Positions 40,301 to 49,437 of a stretch of DNA of 63,919 nt are shown here, one piece after another. The DNA is from Streptomyces calvus. GTDB taxonomy: Bacteria > Actinomycetota > Actinomycetes > Streptomycetales > Streptomycetaceae. Numbering within the stretch: position 1 is the first letter of the stretch; the number at the start of each line of letters is the position of its first letter. The translations under genes and the position numbers were made by a program. The DNA lies in NCBI RefSeq assembly GCF_006782915.1, contig NZ_VCNP01000048.1:1-63919 (forward strand), in the 5' to 3' direction. The notes beneath the pieces are model-generated. The model was given only the letters and a program-made list of their open reading frames with translations. It made no database searches and was not told the DNA's origin.

Positions 40301-41704
40301 TCACACGCCGGTGCGGTCCAGGCCCCGGAGGACGTTGCGTTCCTCCGGGGTCAACGGCGGTTCGGTCGACGGCGGCAGCGGGGAGCCGGCGAGGGCCGCG
40401 AGGACGGCGCCGGGACGGAACATGCGGGTCGGCGGCGTGCGCAGGCTGGTGACGTCCCAGATCGCCGAGGCCGCCGCGTACGAGCCGGTGGCCGCCTTCA
40501 TCATGCGGCGCGTGTAGGCGGTGAGGACGCGGTCGCCCGGCGTCGGGCGGCCGCCGCGCACACCCGGGTAGAGGACGTCCTGGCTGACCGCCATGGTCCA
40601 CGCCGCGTCCGCCGAGCGCGCCGCGCCCCGCAGCACCCGCCGGGCGAGCCCGGGCGCGGTGAGGGAGCCGGCCCGGTCCAGCTCCCGGCCGAGGACGCGC
40701 GCCCCGAACGCGGCCACCGACATCCCGTGCCCGTACGCCGGATTAAACGTGGCCAGCGCGTCCCCGAGCACCACGAACCCCTCCGGCCAGTGCGGCAGTT
40801 TCTCCAGGTGGCGCCGCACATTGCTGGTCGACCGGCTCAGATGCACATCGGTCAGCGGCTCCGCGCCGGAGATCAGCCGCCCCACGATCGGGTCCGGCAG
40901 GTCGAGCGTGTACCGCAGGAAGCCCTCGGGGTCCGCCGGCGGTTCACCGCCGCGGGAGCCGCCGCAGCTCACCAGCCAGCGGCCGCCCTCGACCGGCATC
41001 ACCATCGCGCTGCGGCCCGGCCGGGACACGTACGGATCGGCCTGCACGATCGTCAGCGGGAACCGTTCCGCGCCGTCCGGCACCCGGTACACCCGCGACG
41101 CGTTGACCAGCCCGGAGTCCACCGCCCGCTCCCGCACCCCGCTCACCCCGAGCCCGCCCAGCCAGCCGACCACCCGGGTGCCGCGTCCGCTCGCGTCGAC
41201 GACCAGGTCCGCCTCCAGGTCCACGTCCCCGCCGGGCGCCGCGATCCGCACCCCCCGCACCCGATCCCGGGAGCCGGTCAGTCCCACCGCCGCCGCCCGG
41301 CGGAACTCCACCGCGGTCCGCTCCCGCACCGCCGTGCGCACCACCCAGTCCAGCAGTGCCCGGGTGCACGTCACCATGACCGGGCCCTCGCGCCGCCACC
41401 GCCGCAGCCAGCCCTCGGGCGTGCGGGCCAGCATGCCCGAGCTGAGCGAGACCTCGTGCGCCCCCGCGGCCAGCAGCCGTTCGCGCACGCCCGCACCCGG
41501 CAGCAGCTCCTCCACGGCGTCCATGCCGCCGGTCATCAGCAGGTGCGCGTGCCGCCCCTGCGGCAGCCCCTTGCGGTGCTCGGGGCCCTCGGGCAGGTCG
41601 TCCCGGTCCAGCACGACCACCTCGTCCACTCCGGCGGCGGACAGCACGGCCGCGGCCAGCAGGCCGGCCAGACCGGCACCGACGACGACAGCTCTATGCG
41701 ACAT
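40301..41704 (-). CDS. FAD-dependent oxidoreductase (monooxygenase / geranylgeranyl-reductase-like)
   Basis: 467 aa. AVVVGAGLAGLLAAAVLSAAGVDEVVVLDRD is the N-terminal FAD motif. VVDASGRGTRVVGWL is the middle motif, and GFVVLGDALATFNPAYGHGMSVAA is the C-terminal FAD-binding GD motif of group A flavoenzymes. The C-terminal about 80 residues are helical without a clear domain. It probably oxidises or reduces a lipophilic substrate. ATG 41704 follows GAGGAG and overlaps the upstream membrane-protein gene by 11 bp, so it belongs to the MAB_1171c-like cassette. Confidence 0.82.
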   Translation of the reverse strand: MSHRAVVVGAGLAGLLAAAVLSAAGVDEVVVLDRDDLPEGPEHRKGLPQGRHAHLLMTGGMDAVEELLPGAGVRERLLAAGAHEVSLSSGMLARTPEGWLRRWRREGPVMVTCTRALLDWVVRTAVRERTAVEFRRAAAVGLTGSRDRVRGVRIAAPGGDVDLEADLVVDASGRGTRVVGWLGGLGVSGVRERAVDSGLVNASRVYRVPDGAERFPLTIVQADPYVSRPGRSAMVMPVEGGRWLVSCGGSRGGEPPADPEGFLRYTLDLPDPIVGRLISGAEPLTDVHLSRSTSNVRRHLEKLPHWPEGFVVLGDALATFNPAYGHGMSVAAFGARVLGRELDRAGSLTAPGLARRVLRGAARSADAAWTMAVSQDVLYPGVRGGRPTPGDRVLTAYTRRMMKAATGSYAAASAIWDVTSLRTPPTRMFRPGAVLAALAGSPLPPSTEPPLTPEERNVLRGLDRTGV

Positions 41705-42890
41705 GGGGCTCCTCGGGTTCGGCCAGCGGCGGCACCGTGCCGCCGGGCGCGGTGGCCGCGGCGGGCGGACGGTTGAGTTCCTGGGCCAGCTCCACCAGCC
41801 CGCTGGTGCCGGACATCTCGGTGGCGTGCAGCCGGTACGCGGCGGCGGCCTCGGGCGGTTCCTCCCGGGCGGCGGCCCGCCGCGCCGCGTCGGCGAGCAT
41901 CGCGGCCTCCGCCGCGAGCCGGGCCCGGTGCGGCGTGCCGCCCGCGCGCAGCGCACCGTCGCGGACCCGCTCGCGGACGCGGTGGTCGAAGTACGGCGCG
42001 AGCGCGAGCAGCGCGTCGTGGATCGACACCTCGCGCCACTGCAGGCGGGCCTGCGGCAGCTGCCACCAGCCGGTCGGCGGCTTGGGCGCGGTGGACACCG
42101 ACCGCACCAGGGTCCACAGCGGCGCCAGCCGCCGGTAGTCGCCCAGCGCCCGCCACTGGGCCCGCGCCGACGGCAGCAGCCGCGGCAGCACGAACCCCGC
42201 CGAACACAGCAGCGCGGCCAGCGAGGCCATCGGCGGCGCCAGCGTGGTGGACAGGAAGTCCAGGTCGTGTCCGGTCCAACGGGCCACGACCGCCGTGTAC
42301 TTGGCGACCTGGAAGCCCACCACGTCCAGCAGCGAGCCCACCAGGATCAGCCGCAGCCCGGTCCGCAGCAGCCCGCCGACCTCGCGCCCCCACTTGACGC
42401 ACACCGTGCACATCGCCAGCATCGCCGCGCTGTGCCCGAGCAGGTACAGCAGGATCATCTCCCGCATGAACGGCGTGTTGGCGTAGTACGTGTCGAGGTC
42501 GTTGAGCCGCTCGGTGTCCGCCTCGGCGAGCAGGAACAGCACCACGATGGCGGCGATCAGCAGCCCGTAGGCGGCCATGCAGCGCAGCACCAGGCGCCGC
42601 ACCCGTTCGCGGGAGCCGCCCCGCCAGTTGATCAGCAGGACGAGCACGGAGCAGCTGTACGCGGAGAGCATCCCGTAGGTCAGCGGCGCACCGAAGTTGG
42701 GGACGCCGGTGAGGCGGTTGACGGTGGCCAGGGTGGCCGGGGCGGCGCAGACGAAGACCAGCGCGCCGAGGACGACCGCCACGCACGTGGACAGGGTCAG
42801 CGGGTTGCGCATGGCCCGGCGCGGGCGGCGGAACAGCAGCACGGAGGTCATCGCGAACACGAACGCGGCCAGGTAGACGACGGTGCTCAC
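41694..42890 (-). CDS. MAB_1171c-like multi-pass membrane protein 1
   Basis: 398 aa. GTG 42890 has GGAGG eight bases upstream; GTG 42899 is too close to it. About seven transmembrane helices occupy residues 1-235, and a cytosolic tail of about 165 residues is rich in Ala/Arg. The motifs VNRLTGVPNFGAP (about 57) and DLDTYYANTPFMRE (about 131) are shared with the two neighbouring paralogues. No catalytic motif is recognised. It overlaps the FAD oxidoreductase gene, so co-expression is certain. A transporter or sensor role is only a guess. Confidence 0.78.
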   Translation of the reverse strand: MSTVVYLAAFVFAMTSVLLFRRPRRAMRNPLTLSTCVAVVLGALVFVCAAPATLATVNRLTGVPNFGAPLTYGMLSAYSCSVLVLLINWRGGSRERVRRLVLRCMAAYGLLIAAIVVLFLLAEADTERLNDLDTYYANTPFMREMILLYLLGHSAAMLAMCTVCVKWGREVGGLLRTGLRLILVGSLLDVVGFQVAKYTAVVARWTGHDLDFLSTTLAPPMASLAALLCSAGFVLPRLLPSARAQWRALGDYRRLAPLWTLVRSVSTAPKPPTGWWQLPQARLQWREVSIHDALLALAPYFDHRVRERVRDGALRAGGTPHRARLAAEAAMLADAARRAAAREEPPEAAAAYRLHATEMSGTSGLVELAQELNRPPAAATAPGGTVPPLAEPEEPHVA

Positions 42891-42957
42891 GCCGGGCACC
42901 TCCCCGCGGCCGGTGCCGCTGCGGCCCGCCCGGGCCCGTGCGCGCCGCTCCGGGCCC

Positions 42958-44142
42958 TCATACGGTGCCCGCCGTCGTCGTACCGGTCGGCACCGCGGAG
43001 GGCGCGGGCAGCGGGACGCCGCCGGCCAGCGCGTCGGCGATCCGGGGCAGGGCGGCCGGGTCCGGCACCCGGTCGAGGGCCCGGCCGGCGCCGGCCGGCG
43101 GCGCGGCCTGCCGTCCCGCGTCCGCCTCCCGCCGTACCGCCGCGTCGATCACCGCGGCCCAGGCGGCGGCCCCGGCCCGTTCCTCGTCGCCCGTCGCCCG
43201 CAGCACGGCGGCGCGCGTCCGGTCGTACAGGTCCGGGTCGAAGTACACGTCGAGGTGGCCGAGCGCGTTGAGGACGCTGGTCTGACGCCACATCAGCCGG
43301 GTGGTGGGGGAGGCGAACCGGGGCCGGGGCAGCCGCAGGGTGCGGCGGGTGAGGAGGTCGTCCAGCGTCCGCTCCAGGGGCTCCAGCCGGGCGTACGTCC
43401 GCCGGGCCAGCCGCCACTCGGCGACCCGGGGCGTGGCGAGCGGGACCAGCACGCCGACGACCGTGAGCAGCGCGCCCAGTCCGGCGGCGGCGGGGGAGAC
43501 GGTGGTGCCGAGCTGCGACCAGTCCCGCCCGGACCAGCGGGCGCCGACCGCGACCAGTTTGGCGAGGCTGTACCCGGCGCCGCACAGCGCGCCCGCCCCG
43601 AGCAGGAGCAGCCCGGCCCGCAGTCCGCCGCGCACCCGGCGCGCCCAGCGCAGCGACGACACCGTCGTGACGGTGACGGTGGTGAGGTGCGCGAGCAGGT
43701 ACAGCACGATCATCTGGGCGATGAACGGGGTCGTGGCGTAGTAGGTGTCCAGGTCGGTGCGGCGCTCCACCGGCGCGTCCCCGAGGGTGAAGGTCACCGC
43801 GATGCCGACGACGACGACGGCGTAGGCGAGGATCCAGCGGCGGGCGGTGCGGTGCACGCGGGGCCCGCCGCGCCAGTGCACGATCAGCACCTGCGAGGCG
43901 GCGCAGTAGCCGGTGATCGCCGCGTAGGTGACCGGCGCGGCGAGGTTCGGCACGCCGCCGATCCGGTTGACCGCGCCGACCGTCGGCGGCGCCCCGAGGA
44001 AGAAGCACAGCCCGGCCAGCCCCAGCACCGCGCAGATCGCCCGCAGGTAGGGATCGTGCCGGTGCCGCAGCAGGTCGGGTGCCTTCACCAACAGCCCGAG
44101 CCACAGCACCCCGCAGCTGACGTAGTTGATCAGGCCGCTCAT
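42958..44142 (-). CDS. MAB_1171c-like multi-pass membrane protein 2
   Basis: 394 aa. ATG 44142 overlaps the protease stop in ATGA, so it is translationally coupled. It has the same layout as its paralogues: about seven helices, VNRIGGVPNLAAP (58-70), DLDTYYATTPFIAQ (130-143), LVAVGARWSGRDWSQL near 210, and a soluble tail with WRQTSVLNALGHLDVYFDPDLYDRTRAAVL. It is the most diverged of the three. Function unknown. Confidence 0.78.
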   Translation of the reverse strand: MSGLINYVSCGVLWLGLLVKAPDLLRHRHDPYLRAICAVLGLAGLCFFLGAPPTVGAVNRIGGVPNLAAPVTYAAITGYCAASQVLIVHWRGGPRVHRTARRWILAYAVVVVGIAVTFTLGDAPVERRTDLDTYYATTPFIAQMIVLYLLAHLTTVTVTTVSSLRWARRVRGGLRAGLLLLGAGALCGAGYSLAKLVAVGARWSGRDWSQLGTTVSPAAAGLGALLTVVGVLVPLATPRVAEWRLARRTYARLEPLERTLDDLLTRRTLRLPRPRFASPTTRLMWRQTSVLNALGHLDVYFDPDLYDRTRAAVLRATGDEERAGAAAWAAVIDAAVRREADAGRQAAPPAGAGRALDRVPDPAALPRIADALAGGVPLPAPSAVPTGTTTAGTV

Positions 44143-44660
44143 CTTCGTGTCCCGCGGTAGTTGAGCGCGGCCCCGATGCGCCCGGCGAGGTCCTGCGGGT
44201 CGTCGGGGACGCCGCCCTCCGCGGCGAACACCGAGTCGGTGGAGGCGTCCAGCCAGGTGCGCAGCCTGCGCCCCATCAGCATGCCGAAGCGGTCGGCCTC
44301 CTGTTCCTCGGCCAGGCTGAAGTCGGTGCGCGCGGCGACCGGGCGGGGCCCGTGGCCGGTTTCGGCGTCCGCGTCGCGGCGGTTCATGTGCCACACCTCG
44401 TGGCAGAAGATCACGATCTGGTGCCACACGGCGGCCCGTTCGTCCACCACCACGTCGTCGTGGGTGTCGCGTTCGAGCCACAGTCCGCTCGCGGTGTGCG
44501 GCGGGAACGACGCGCGGTGGACGACGACGTCGCGTCCCCGCCAGGTGCTGACGGACGCGACGAGCGCCTCGAACAGGACCTCCGGGTCGGCCGGTACGGC
44601 CACCTGGATGGGGTCGATGAGGGCGTCAGCGAGACGACGCATCTCCTTCCTGGTACGCAC
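44139..44660 (-). CDS. ImmA/IrrE-type zinc metallopeptidase-like protein
   Basis: 173 aa, soluble. QIVIFCHEVWHMN contains the HExxH zinc motif (87-91), and AEEQEADRFGMLMG supplies the third ligand Glu121, the pattern of ImmA/IrrE proteins. Family members cleave repressors, as ImmA does for ICEBs1 and IrrE/DdrO in Deinococcus. No XRE repressor gene is adjacent, so the substrate could be encoded elsewhere or be one of the membrane-protein tails. GTG 44660 follows AGGGAG. Its coupling to membrane protein 2 suggests a working pair. Confidence 0.8.
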   Translation of the reverse strand: MRTRKEMRRLADALIDPIQVAVPADPEVLFEALVASVSTWRGRDVVVHRASFPPHTASGLWLERDTHDDVVVDERAAVWHQIVIFCHEVWHMNRRDADAETGHGPRPVAARTDFSLAEEQEADRFGMLMGRRLRTWLDASTDSVFAAEGGVPDDPQDLAGRIGAALNYRGTRR

Positions 44661-44751
44661 CGCTGTCTCCCTGTTCCCCTGGGTGTCGCTCGGTCACCTG
44701 TGCAATATGCCAAGACGGGTGCCGTCCCGGCCAGTTCCGTGTGCGGGCCCG

Positions 44752-45987
44752 TCACTCGGTGACCGCCGCGGTGTCCTCGGGTGCCGCGGCGCGGGCGCGG
44801 ACCTCCCGGATGACGTCGGGGTGGCGCAGGGCGCGTGAGACGGCTCCGATCTCGCGGAGGAGTTCCGTGGTGTCGGGGCCCTGGCCGCCGTCGCCGTGCT
44901 CCGGTTCCGCACCGGCCCGCACGGCGTCGAGGATCACCACGGCCGCGGCGAGGGCCCTGGCCCGCTCCGGCGGGTGGCCGAGGCCGAGGGCGGCGGCGTA
45001 GGACCGTTCGCGCAGCCGCTCGTCGGTGCGCCGGGCCAGCGGCATCAGGACGTCCCGGATGAAGGTCTCGCGGCGGGTCAGGCGCAGTTCGGGGCTGGCG
45101 CGCAGCAGCAGTGGCACGCCGCTGCCGTGCACGCCGCGCATCAGCCGGTACAGCGGCCGCAGCCGGCGGTGGGCCAGGCGGATCCGCCAGCGTCCGTGCA
45201 GGTACTGGCCGGCGTGCGGCAGGATGAAGCCGACCGCGATCGACACGGCGGACGCGCAGGCCAGTGCCGGGGCCACGTTCAGGCTGAGCCAGTCCAGGTC
45301 GTTGCCGGTCCAACGGGCCGCCACCGCCGTGAGTTTGGCGGCGTCGAAGGCCAGGTTGAGCGCGTATCCGACGCCCAGGAACTTCAGTCCCCAGCGCAGC
45401 CAGGCGTCGAGTCCGTCGGTGCGGATCCAGTTCCAGATCAGCTTGGACGTGACGAGTCCGGCGGTGGTGTGGGCGAGGAGGTACAGCAGGATCGCCTCGC
45501 GCATGAACGGCGTGTTGGCGTAGTAGGTGTCCAGGTCCCGGGTCCGCTCCACGGGCACGTCGGCGAGGGCGAACAGCACCCACAGCGCGACGATCACGCC
45601 TCCGTAGGCGGCGACGACCAGGCGGGTGGCGCGGCGGGTCGGCGCGGAGTGCTCCGACAGGCCGTCGCGCCAGGCGATGATCAGCAGCAGGCAGGAGCCG
45701 CAGAACGCGGTGAGCAGCGAGTACACCCAGGGCGCGGAGATGTTCGGCACGCCGGTGACCCGGTTGACCCAGACGATCGTCGAGGGCGCGACGAAGACGA
45801 ACACGGCGCAGGCGAGCAGCAGCAGCCCGCCGACGGCGCGCAGCAGCGGGTCCGTCCAGAGCCGGAAGATCGTGGGCAGTTTGATCGCCAGGGCGGCGGC
45901 CAGCACGGCGGCCGGGATCCACCAGAAGGACGTGTAGAACTCGCTGAGGAACGAGGCCGGGCCCATGGCCGCGTCCGCGAACCCCAT
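44752..45987 (-). CDS. MAB_1171c-like multi-pass membrane protein 3
   Basis: 411 aa. ATG 45987 follows GGGAG. Seven or so helices contain VNRVTGVPNISAP (75-87) and DLDTYYANTPFMRE (151-164), with AARWTGNDLDWLSLNVAPALA near 235. A basic cytosolic tail follows (RETFIRDVLMPLARRTDERLRERSYAAALGLG). It is the first gene of the minus-strand cassette and is separated from the protease gene by 91 bp. Function unknown. ATG 45966 is a possible shorter start. Confidence 0.78.
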   Translation of the reverse strand: MGFADAAMGPASFLSEFYTSFWWIPAAVLAAALAIKLPTIFRLWTDPLLRAVGGLLLLACAVFVFVAPSTIVWVNRVTGVPNISAPWVYSLLTAFCGSCLLLIIAWRDGLSEHSAPTRRATRLVVAAYGGVIVALWVLFALADVPVERTRDLDTYYANTPFMREAILLYLLAHTTAGLVTSKLIWNWIRTDGLDAWLRWGLKFLGVGYALNLAFDAAKLTAVAARWTGNDLDWLSLNVAPALACASAVSIAVGFILPHAGQYLHGRWRIRLAHRRLRPLYRLMRGVHGSGVPLLLRASPELRLTRRETFIRDVLMPLARRTDERLRERSYAAALGLGHPPERARALAAAVVILDAVRAGAEPEHGDGGQGPDTTELLREIGAVSRALRHPDVIREVRARAAAPEDTAAVTE

Positions 45988-46181
45988 TCCGCTCCCTCGC
46001 TCCCACTCGCGCCGTACTCGCCGCCGTACTCGTCGTACTCGAGGCCGTTCGAGCCTACGCGGACGGAAGTGCCCGCGTCATGCGATCCGTTGACCGTTGT
46101 CGCTCGGTGGACGACCGGACGGTGCCCGTTCGTGCTCGGAGCGGGCCCGGGAAAAGTCCGGCCCGAGTCTTGTGCGAACCA

Positions 46182-46210
46182 TTGACGTGCCGGTCCATCA
46201 CACTTACGGT
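46182..46210 (+). promoter_or_regulatory. Promoter of the arabinan importer operon
   Basis: -35 TTGACG (46182-46187), 17-bp spacer, -10 TACGGT (46205-46210). The elements and spacing are the same as at 56055-56083, including the flanking CCA before and CCGTTCG after. Confidence 0.75.
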
Positions 46211-46212
46211 CC

Positions 46213-46247
46213 GTTCGAAGTTACGAGCGCCATCCGATATTTCGAAC
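46213..46247. promoter_or_regulatory. 35-bp IclR-type operator, copy A
   Basis: It starts GTTCGAAGTTACGAGCGC and ends ATTTCGAAC, two bases after the -10, covering the expected transcription start. It matches copy B at 26 of 35 positions. Two tandem boxes (TTCGAAGTTACGA and CCGATATTTCGAA) suggest two bound dimers. Confidence 0.75.
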
Positions 46248-46260
46248 ATACGATGAGCAG

Positions 46261-47622
46261 ATGGGGCAGGGCATGGGACGACCTGGCCTGAATCGCAGGC
46301 AACTCCTCGCCGGAATGGGCGGGTTGACGATCGCCGGCAGCTTCGGCTTCGCGGCGCTCGGAACGGGGGCCGACGCGCTCGCCTCCGGGGCGGACACCCG
46401 GGTGCGCTACTGGAACCTCTTCAGCGGCGGCGACGGATACAACATGATCGCGATGCTGGACTCCTTCCGCGCGGAGCACCCGGGCATCGACGTGAAGGAC
46501 TCCACCCTCCAGTGGGGCAACCCGTACTACACCAAGCTCGCGATGGCCGCCGCGGGCAACCGCGCGCCGGACCTCGCCGTGATGCACCTCGGCCGGGTCC
46601 CCGGCTTCTCGCCGGGCCGCCTCCTCGACCCCTGGGACGTGGACCTGCTCGCCCGGTACGGCGTGCACGAGAAGGACTTCAACCCGGACCTGTGGAGGCG
46701 CGCCGTCGTCGACGGCAAGCTGTACGCCCTGCCCCTCGACATCCACGTACAACTCTGTTTCTACCGCAGGGACGTGCTGAAGAAGGCGGGGCTGCTCGGC
46801 GACGACGGCCGGATGGTGCCGGTGACGTCGACCGACGACTGGTTCGCGATGCTGAAGGAGGCCAAGAAGGCCACCCGCGGCGGACTGCAGACGCTCGGCC
46901 TGCACGTCAACGACCTCAACATCCAGTGGTGGATGTTCGTCGCCTTCTACACCCAGCTGGGCGGCACCTGGTTCGACGCGGGCAACACCGAGGTCACCTT
47001 CGACACCGACAAGGCCACCGAGGTCCTGGAGTTCCTGCGCCGGCACATCACCGACGGTTACACCGTCCCCGGGGCCGCCGACGCCGAACAGTTCGTCAAC
47101 GGCGCCCCGTTCACCCTGGAGGGCAACTGGTCGGTGCCGGTCTTCGACACCGCGAAGCTCGACTACGGTGCCGTGCCGCTGCCGCCCGTCTTCGGCACGC
47201 AGGCCACCCACGCCGAGTCCCACGCCTTCGTGCTGCCGCACCAGTCCGACCGCGGCGGCACCGGCAACGACGCCGCCCACCGCCTGGCCGCCCACGTCGT
47301 CACGCACGCCCGGCAGTGGGCGGGCGGCGGACACATCCCCGCCCACACGCCGACCCTGACCTCGGCCGCGTACCGGAAGCTGAAGCCGCAGAGCGAGTAC
47401 GTCTCCGCGATGGACCACCAGGCCACCGAGCCGAAGGTGTGGTTCGCGGGCTCCACCGGCCTGCTCGCCCAGCGCATCGGACCCGTCGTGATGGCCTCCA
47501 CCGCCGGGTCTGCCAAGCCGGGAACCGCGGCCGGCCGGATGAAGAACGTCCTCGCCCAGCTGCTCGCCATGAAGAACCCGATGGACGGCCTCACCGCCGC
47601 CGAGGGAGGTGCGGCCGCATGA
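46261..47622 (+). CDS. Sugar ABC importer, solute-binding protein (arabinan oligosaccharide candidate)
   Basis: 453 aa. The N-terminus NRRQLLAGMGGLTIAGSFGFAALG resembles a twin-arginine signal and lacks a lipobox Cys. The mature part is a family-1 extracellular solute-binding protein (VRYWNLFSGGDGYNMIAMLDSFRAEHPGIDV ... LYALPLDIHVQLCFYRRDVLKKAGL ... TLEGNWSVPVF). ATG 46261 and ATG 46273 are both possible. It is the first gene of an operon with two permeases, GH43 and GH51 genes, so alpha-1,5-L-arabino-oligosaccharides are the likely ligand. Control is by operator 46213-46247. Confidence 0.87.
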   Translation: MGQGMGRPGLNRRQLLAGMGGLTIAGSFGFAALGTGADALASGADTRVRYWNLFSGGDGYNMIAMLDSFRAEHPGIDVKDSTLQWGNPYYTKLAMAAAGNRAPDLAVMHLGRVPGFSPGRLLDPWDVDLLARYGVHEKDFNPDLWRRAVVDGKLYALPLDIHVQLCFYRRDVLKKAGLLGDDGRMVPVTSTDDWFAMLKEAKKATRGGLQTLGLHVNDLNIQWWMFVAFYTQLGGTWFDAGNTEVTFDTDKATEVLEFLRRHITDGYTVPGAADAEQFVNGAPFTLEGNWSVPVFDTAKLDYGAVPLPPVFGTQATHAESHAFVLPHQSDRGGTGNDAAHRLAAHVVTHARQWAGGGHIPAHTPTLTSAAYRKLKPQSEYVSAMDHQATEPKVWFAGSTGLLAQRIGPVVMASTAGSAKPGTAAGRMKNVLAQLLAMKNPMDGLTAAEGGAAA

Positions 47623-48560
47623 CGACCGCCAGTGCCGAGACCGTCGTCGCCCCGGCGCGCGCAAGGACCGCCGCCGGCACCGCCGGCGTCCGCCGCCGCC
47701 AGGGCTTCCAGCACGGGGGATGGTTCGTCGCCCCGTTCCTGGCGCTGTTCGCGCTGTTCGTGATCTGGCCGCTGCTGCGGGGCCTGTGGCTCAGCTTCAC
47801 CGACGCCAACATCTCCGGTGACGACGCGAACTTCGTCGGCCTCGACAACTACCGCGAGGCCCTCCGGGACGACCTGATGTGGGACTCCCTCGGCCACAGC
47901 GCCTACTTCACGCTGCTGGTCGTGCCCTGCATCACCGTCCTGGCGTTCGGGCTGGCGATGCTGGCCCACCACATCGAACGCGGCGCGTGGCTGTGGCGGC
48001 TGTGCTTCTTCATGCCGTTCCTGCTGCCGTCCACCGTCGCCGGCAACCTCTGGCAGTGGCTGTTCAACCCCGGCACCGGCATGGTCAACCACGTCTTCGG
48101 CATCGACACGCCGTGGCTGTCGGACACGTCGTACGCCATGCTCGCCGTCGTCATCTGCACCCTGTGGTGGACGGTCGGCTTCAGCTTCCTGCTCTACCTG
48201 GCCGCCCTCCAGGGCATTCCCGCCCACCTGTACGAGGCGGCCAAGCTGGACGGCGCGAACGCCTGGCACCGCACGGTCCACATCACCCTGCCGATGCTGC
48301 GCAACATCACCGGCCTGGTGATCGCCCTGCAGATCCTCGCCTCGCTCCAGGTCTTCGACCAGGCCGTCGTCATGATGGACTTCGGCCCCGGCCCCGAGGA
48401 CTCCACCCGCACCTTCGTGCAGTTCACCCTCGAAGAGGGCTTCACCGCCTACCGCGTGGGCTACGCCTCCGCGATCTCCATCATCTTCTTCGTGCTCATC
48501 GCGGCCGTCGCCCTCGGACGGATGTGGCTGCTGCGCAACCGTGAGGAGGGCGGCCGATGA
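47619..48560 (+). CDS. Sugar ABC importer permease 1 (MalF type)
   Basis: 313 aa with six transmembrane helices. GWFVAPFLALFALFVIWPLLRGLWLSF is the typical MalF-like start, and the EAA loop is EAAKLDGANAWHRTVHITLPML. ATG 47619 overlaps the upstream stop (ATGA) and its own stop overlaps the next start. It forms the channel with the next gene. No ATPase is encoded here; Streptomyces commonly uses the shared MsiK ATPase. Confidence 0.92.
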   Translation: MTTASAETVVAPARARTAAGTAGVRRRQGFQHGGWFVAPFLALFALFVIWPLLRGLWLSFTDANISGDDANFVGLDNYREALRDDLMWDSLGHSAYFTLLVVPCITVLAFGLAMLAHHIERGAWLWRLCFFMPFLLPSTVAGNLWQWLFNPGTGMVNHVFGIDTPWLSDTSYAMLAVVICTLWWTVGFSFLLYLAALQGIPAHLYEAAKLDGANAWHRTVHITLPMLRNITGLVIALQILASLQVFDQAVVMMDFGPGPEDSTRTFVQFTLEEGFTAYRVGYASAISIIFFVLIAAVALGRMWLLRNREEGGR

Positions 48561-49420
48561 CCACCGCCGCAGCACCGGTCCGGACCAGGCCCCGCCGGAG
48601 CTGGACCCCGAGCCAGATCGTCCTCACCCTCCTCGGCACCGCCGTCGCCGCGGTGATCATGTCGCCGCTGGCGTGGGCCGTGTTCACCTCCCTGAAGTCG
48701 GAGACGGAGGCCGTCGAGGTACCCCCGCACTGGCTGCCGAAGGACTGGACCGGCCAGGCGTGGTCGGCGATGTTCGCGACCGGCAACATCACCGACTGGT
48801 TCGTGAACTCCCTCGTCGTCTCCGTCTGCGTCACCACCGTCGTCCTGCTGGTGAGCGCCCTCGCCGGATACGGTTTCGCCCGCACCGAGTTCCGCGGCAA
48901 GGCCGTCCTGATGGGCGCGGTGATGGCCGGCCTGATGATCTCCCCGGCGGTCCTCGGCGTCCCGCTGTTCACCACCGTCCAGCAGATGGGCATGGTCGAC
49001 ACCTACTGGGGCATGATCCTGCCGCAGTGCGCGCCCGCCGCGATGGTCTACATCCTCTACAAGTTCTTCCAGGGCATCCCGCGCGAACTGGAGGAGGCCG
49101 CGTTCATCGACGGCGCGGGCCGCTGGCGCATCTTCTTCACGATCGTCCTGCCGCTGTCGCGTCCCTCGCTCGCGGCGGTCGGCATCTTCACCTTCATCAG
49201 CTCCTGGAACAACTTCCTGTGGCCGTACATGGTGACCAACAACCCCGACCTGATGACCATGCCGAACGGCATCGCGACCGTCATGAACTCCTACGGCATC
49301 CAGTGGGCCCAGCTCATGGCCGGCGGCCTCATGGCGGGCCTGCCGCTGATCGTCGTGTTCGTCTTCTTCCAGCGCCAGATCGTGGCGGGCGTCGCCCACA
49401 CCGGTCTGGCCGGCCAGTGA
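48557..49420 (+). CDS. Sugar ABC importer permease 2 (MalG type)
   Basis: 287 aa with six transmembrane helices. The EAA loop is EEAAFIDGAGRWRIFFTIVLPLSRP, and VFTSLKSETEAVEVPPHWLPK is the usual MalG periplasmic segment. It is translationally coupled to permease 1 by ATGA, with GAGGAGGG as ribosome site. The two permeases and the binding protein make one importer for the GH43/GH51 substrate. Confidence 0.92.
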   Translation: MTTAAAPVRTRPRRSWTPSQIVLTLLGTAVAAVIMSPLAWAVFTSLKSETEAVEVPPHWLPKDWTGQAWSAMFATGNITDWFVNSLVVSVCVTTVVLLVSALAGYGFARTEFRGKAVLMGAVMAGLMISPAVLGVPLFTTVQQMGMVDTYWGMILPQCAPAAMVYILYKFFQGIPRELEEAAFIDGAGRWRIFFTIVLPLSRPSLAAVGIFTFISSWNNFLWPYMVTNNPDLMTMPNGIATVMNSYGIQWAQLMAGGLMAGLPLIVVFVFFQRQIVAGVAHTGLAGQ

Positions 49421-49437
49421 CACCGGGAGACCCTGTC

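Noticed and set aside
40301..45987. Classical toxin-antitoxin or ICE immunity module
   Set aside because: The ImmA/IrrE-like protease suggested it, but there is no XRE antitoxin/repressor, no toxin fold and no conjugation gene. It is therefore reported as an unexplained cassette instead.
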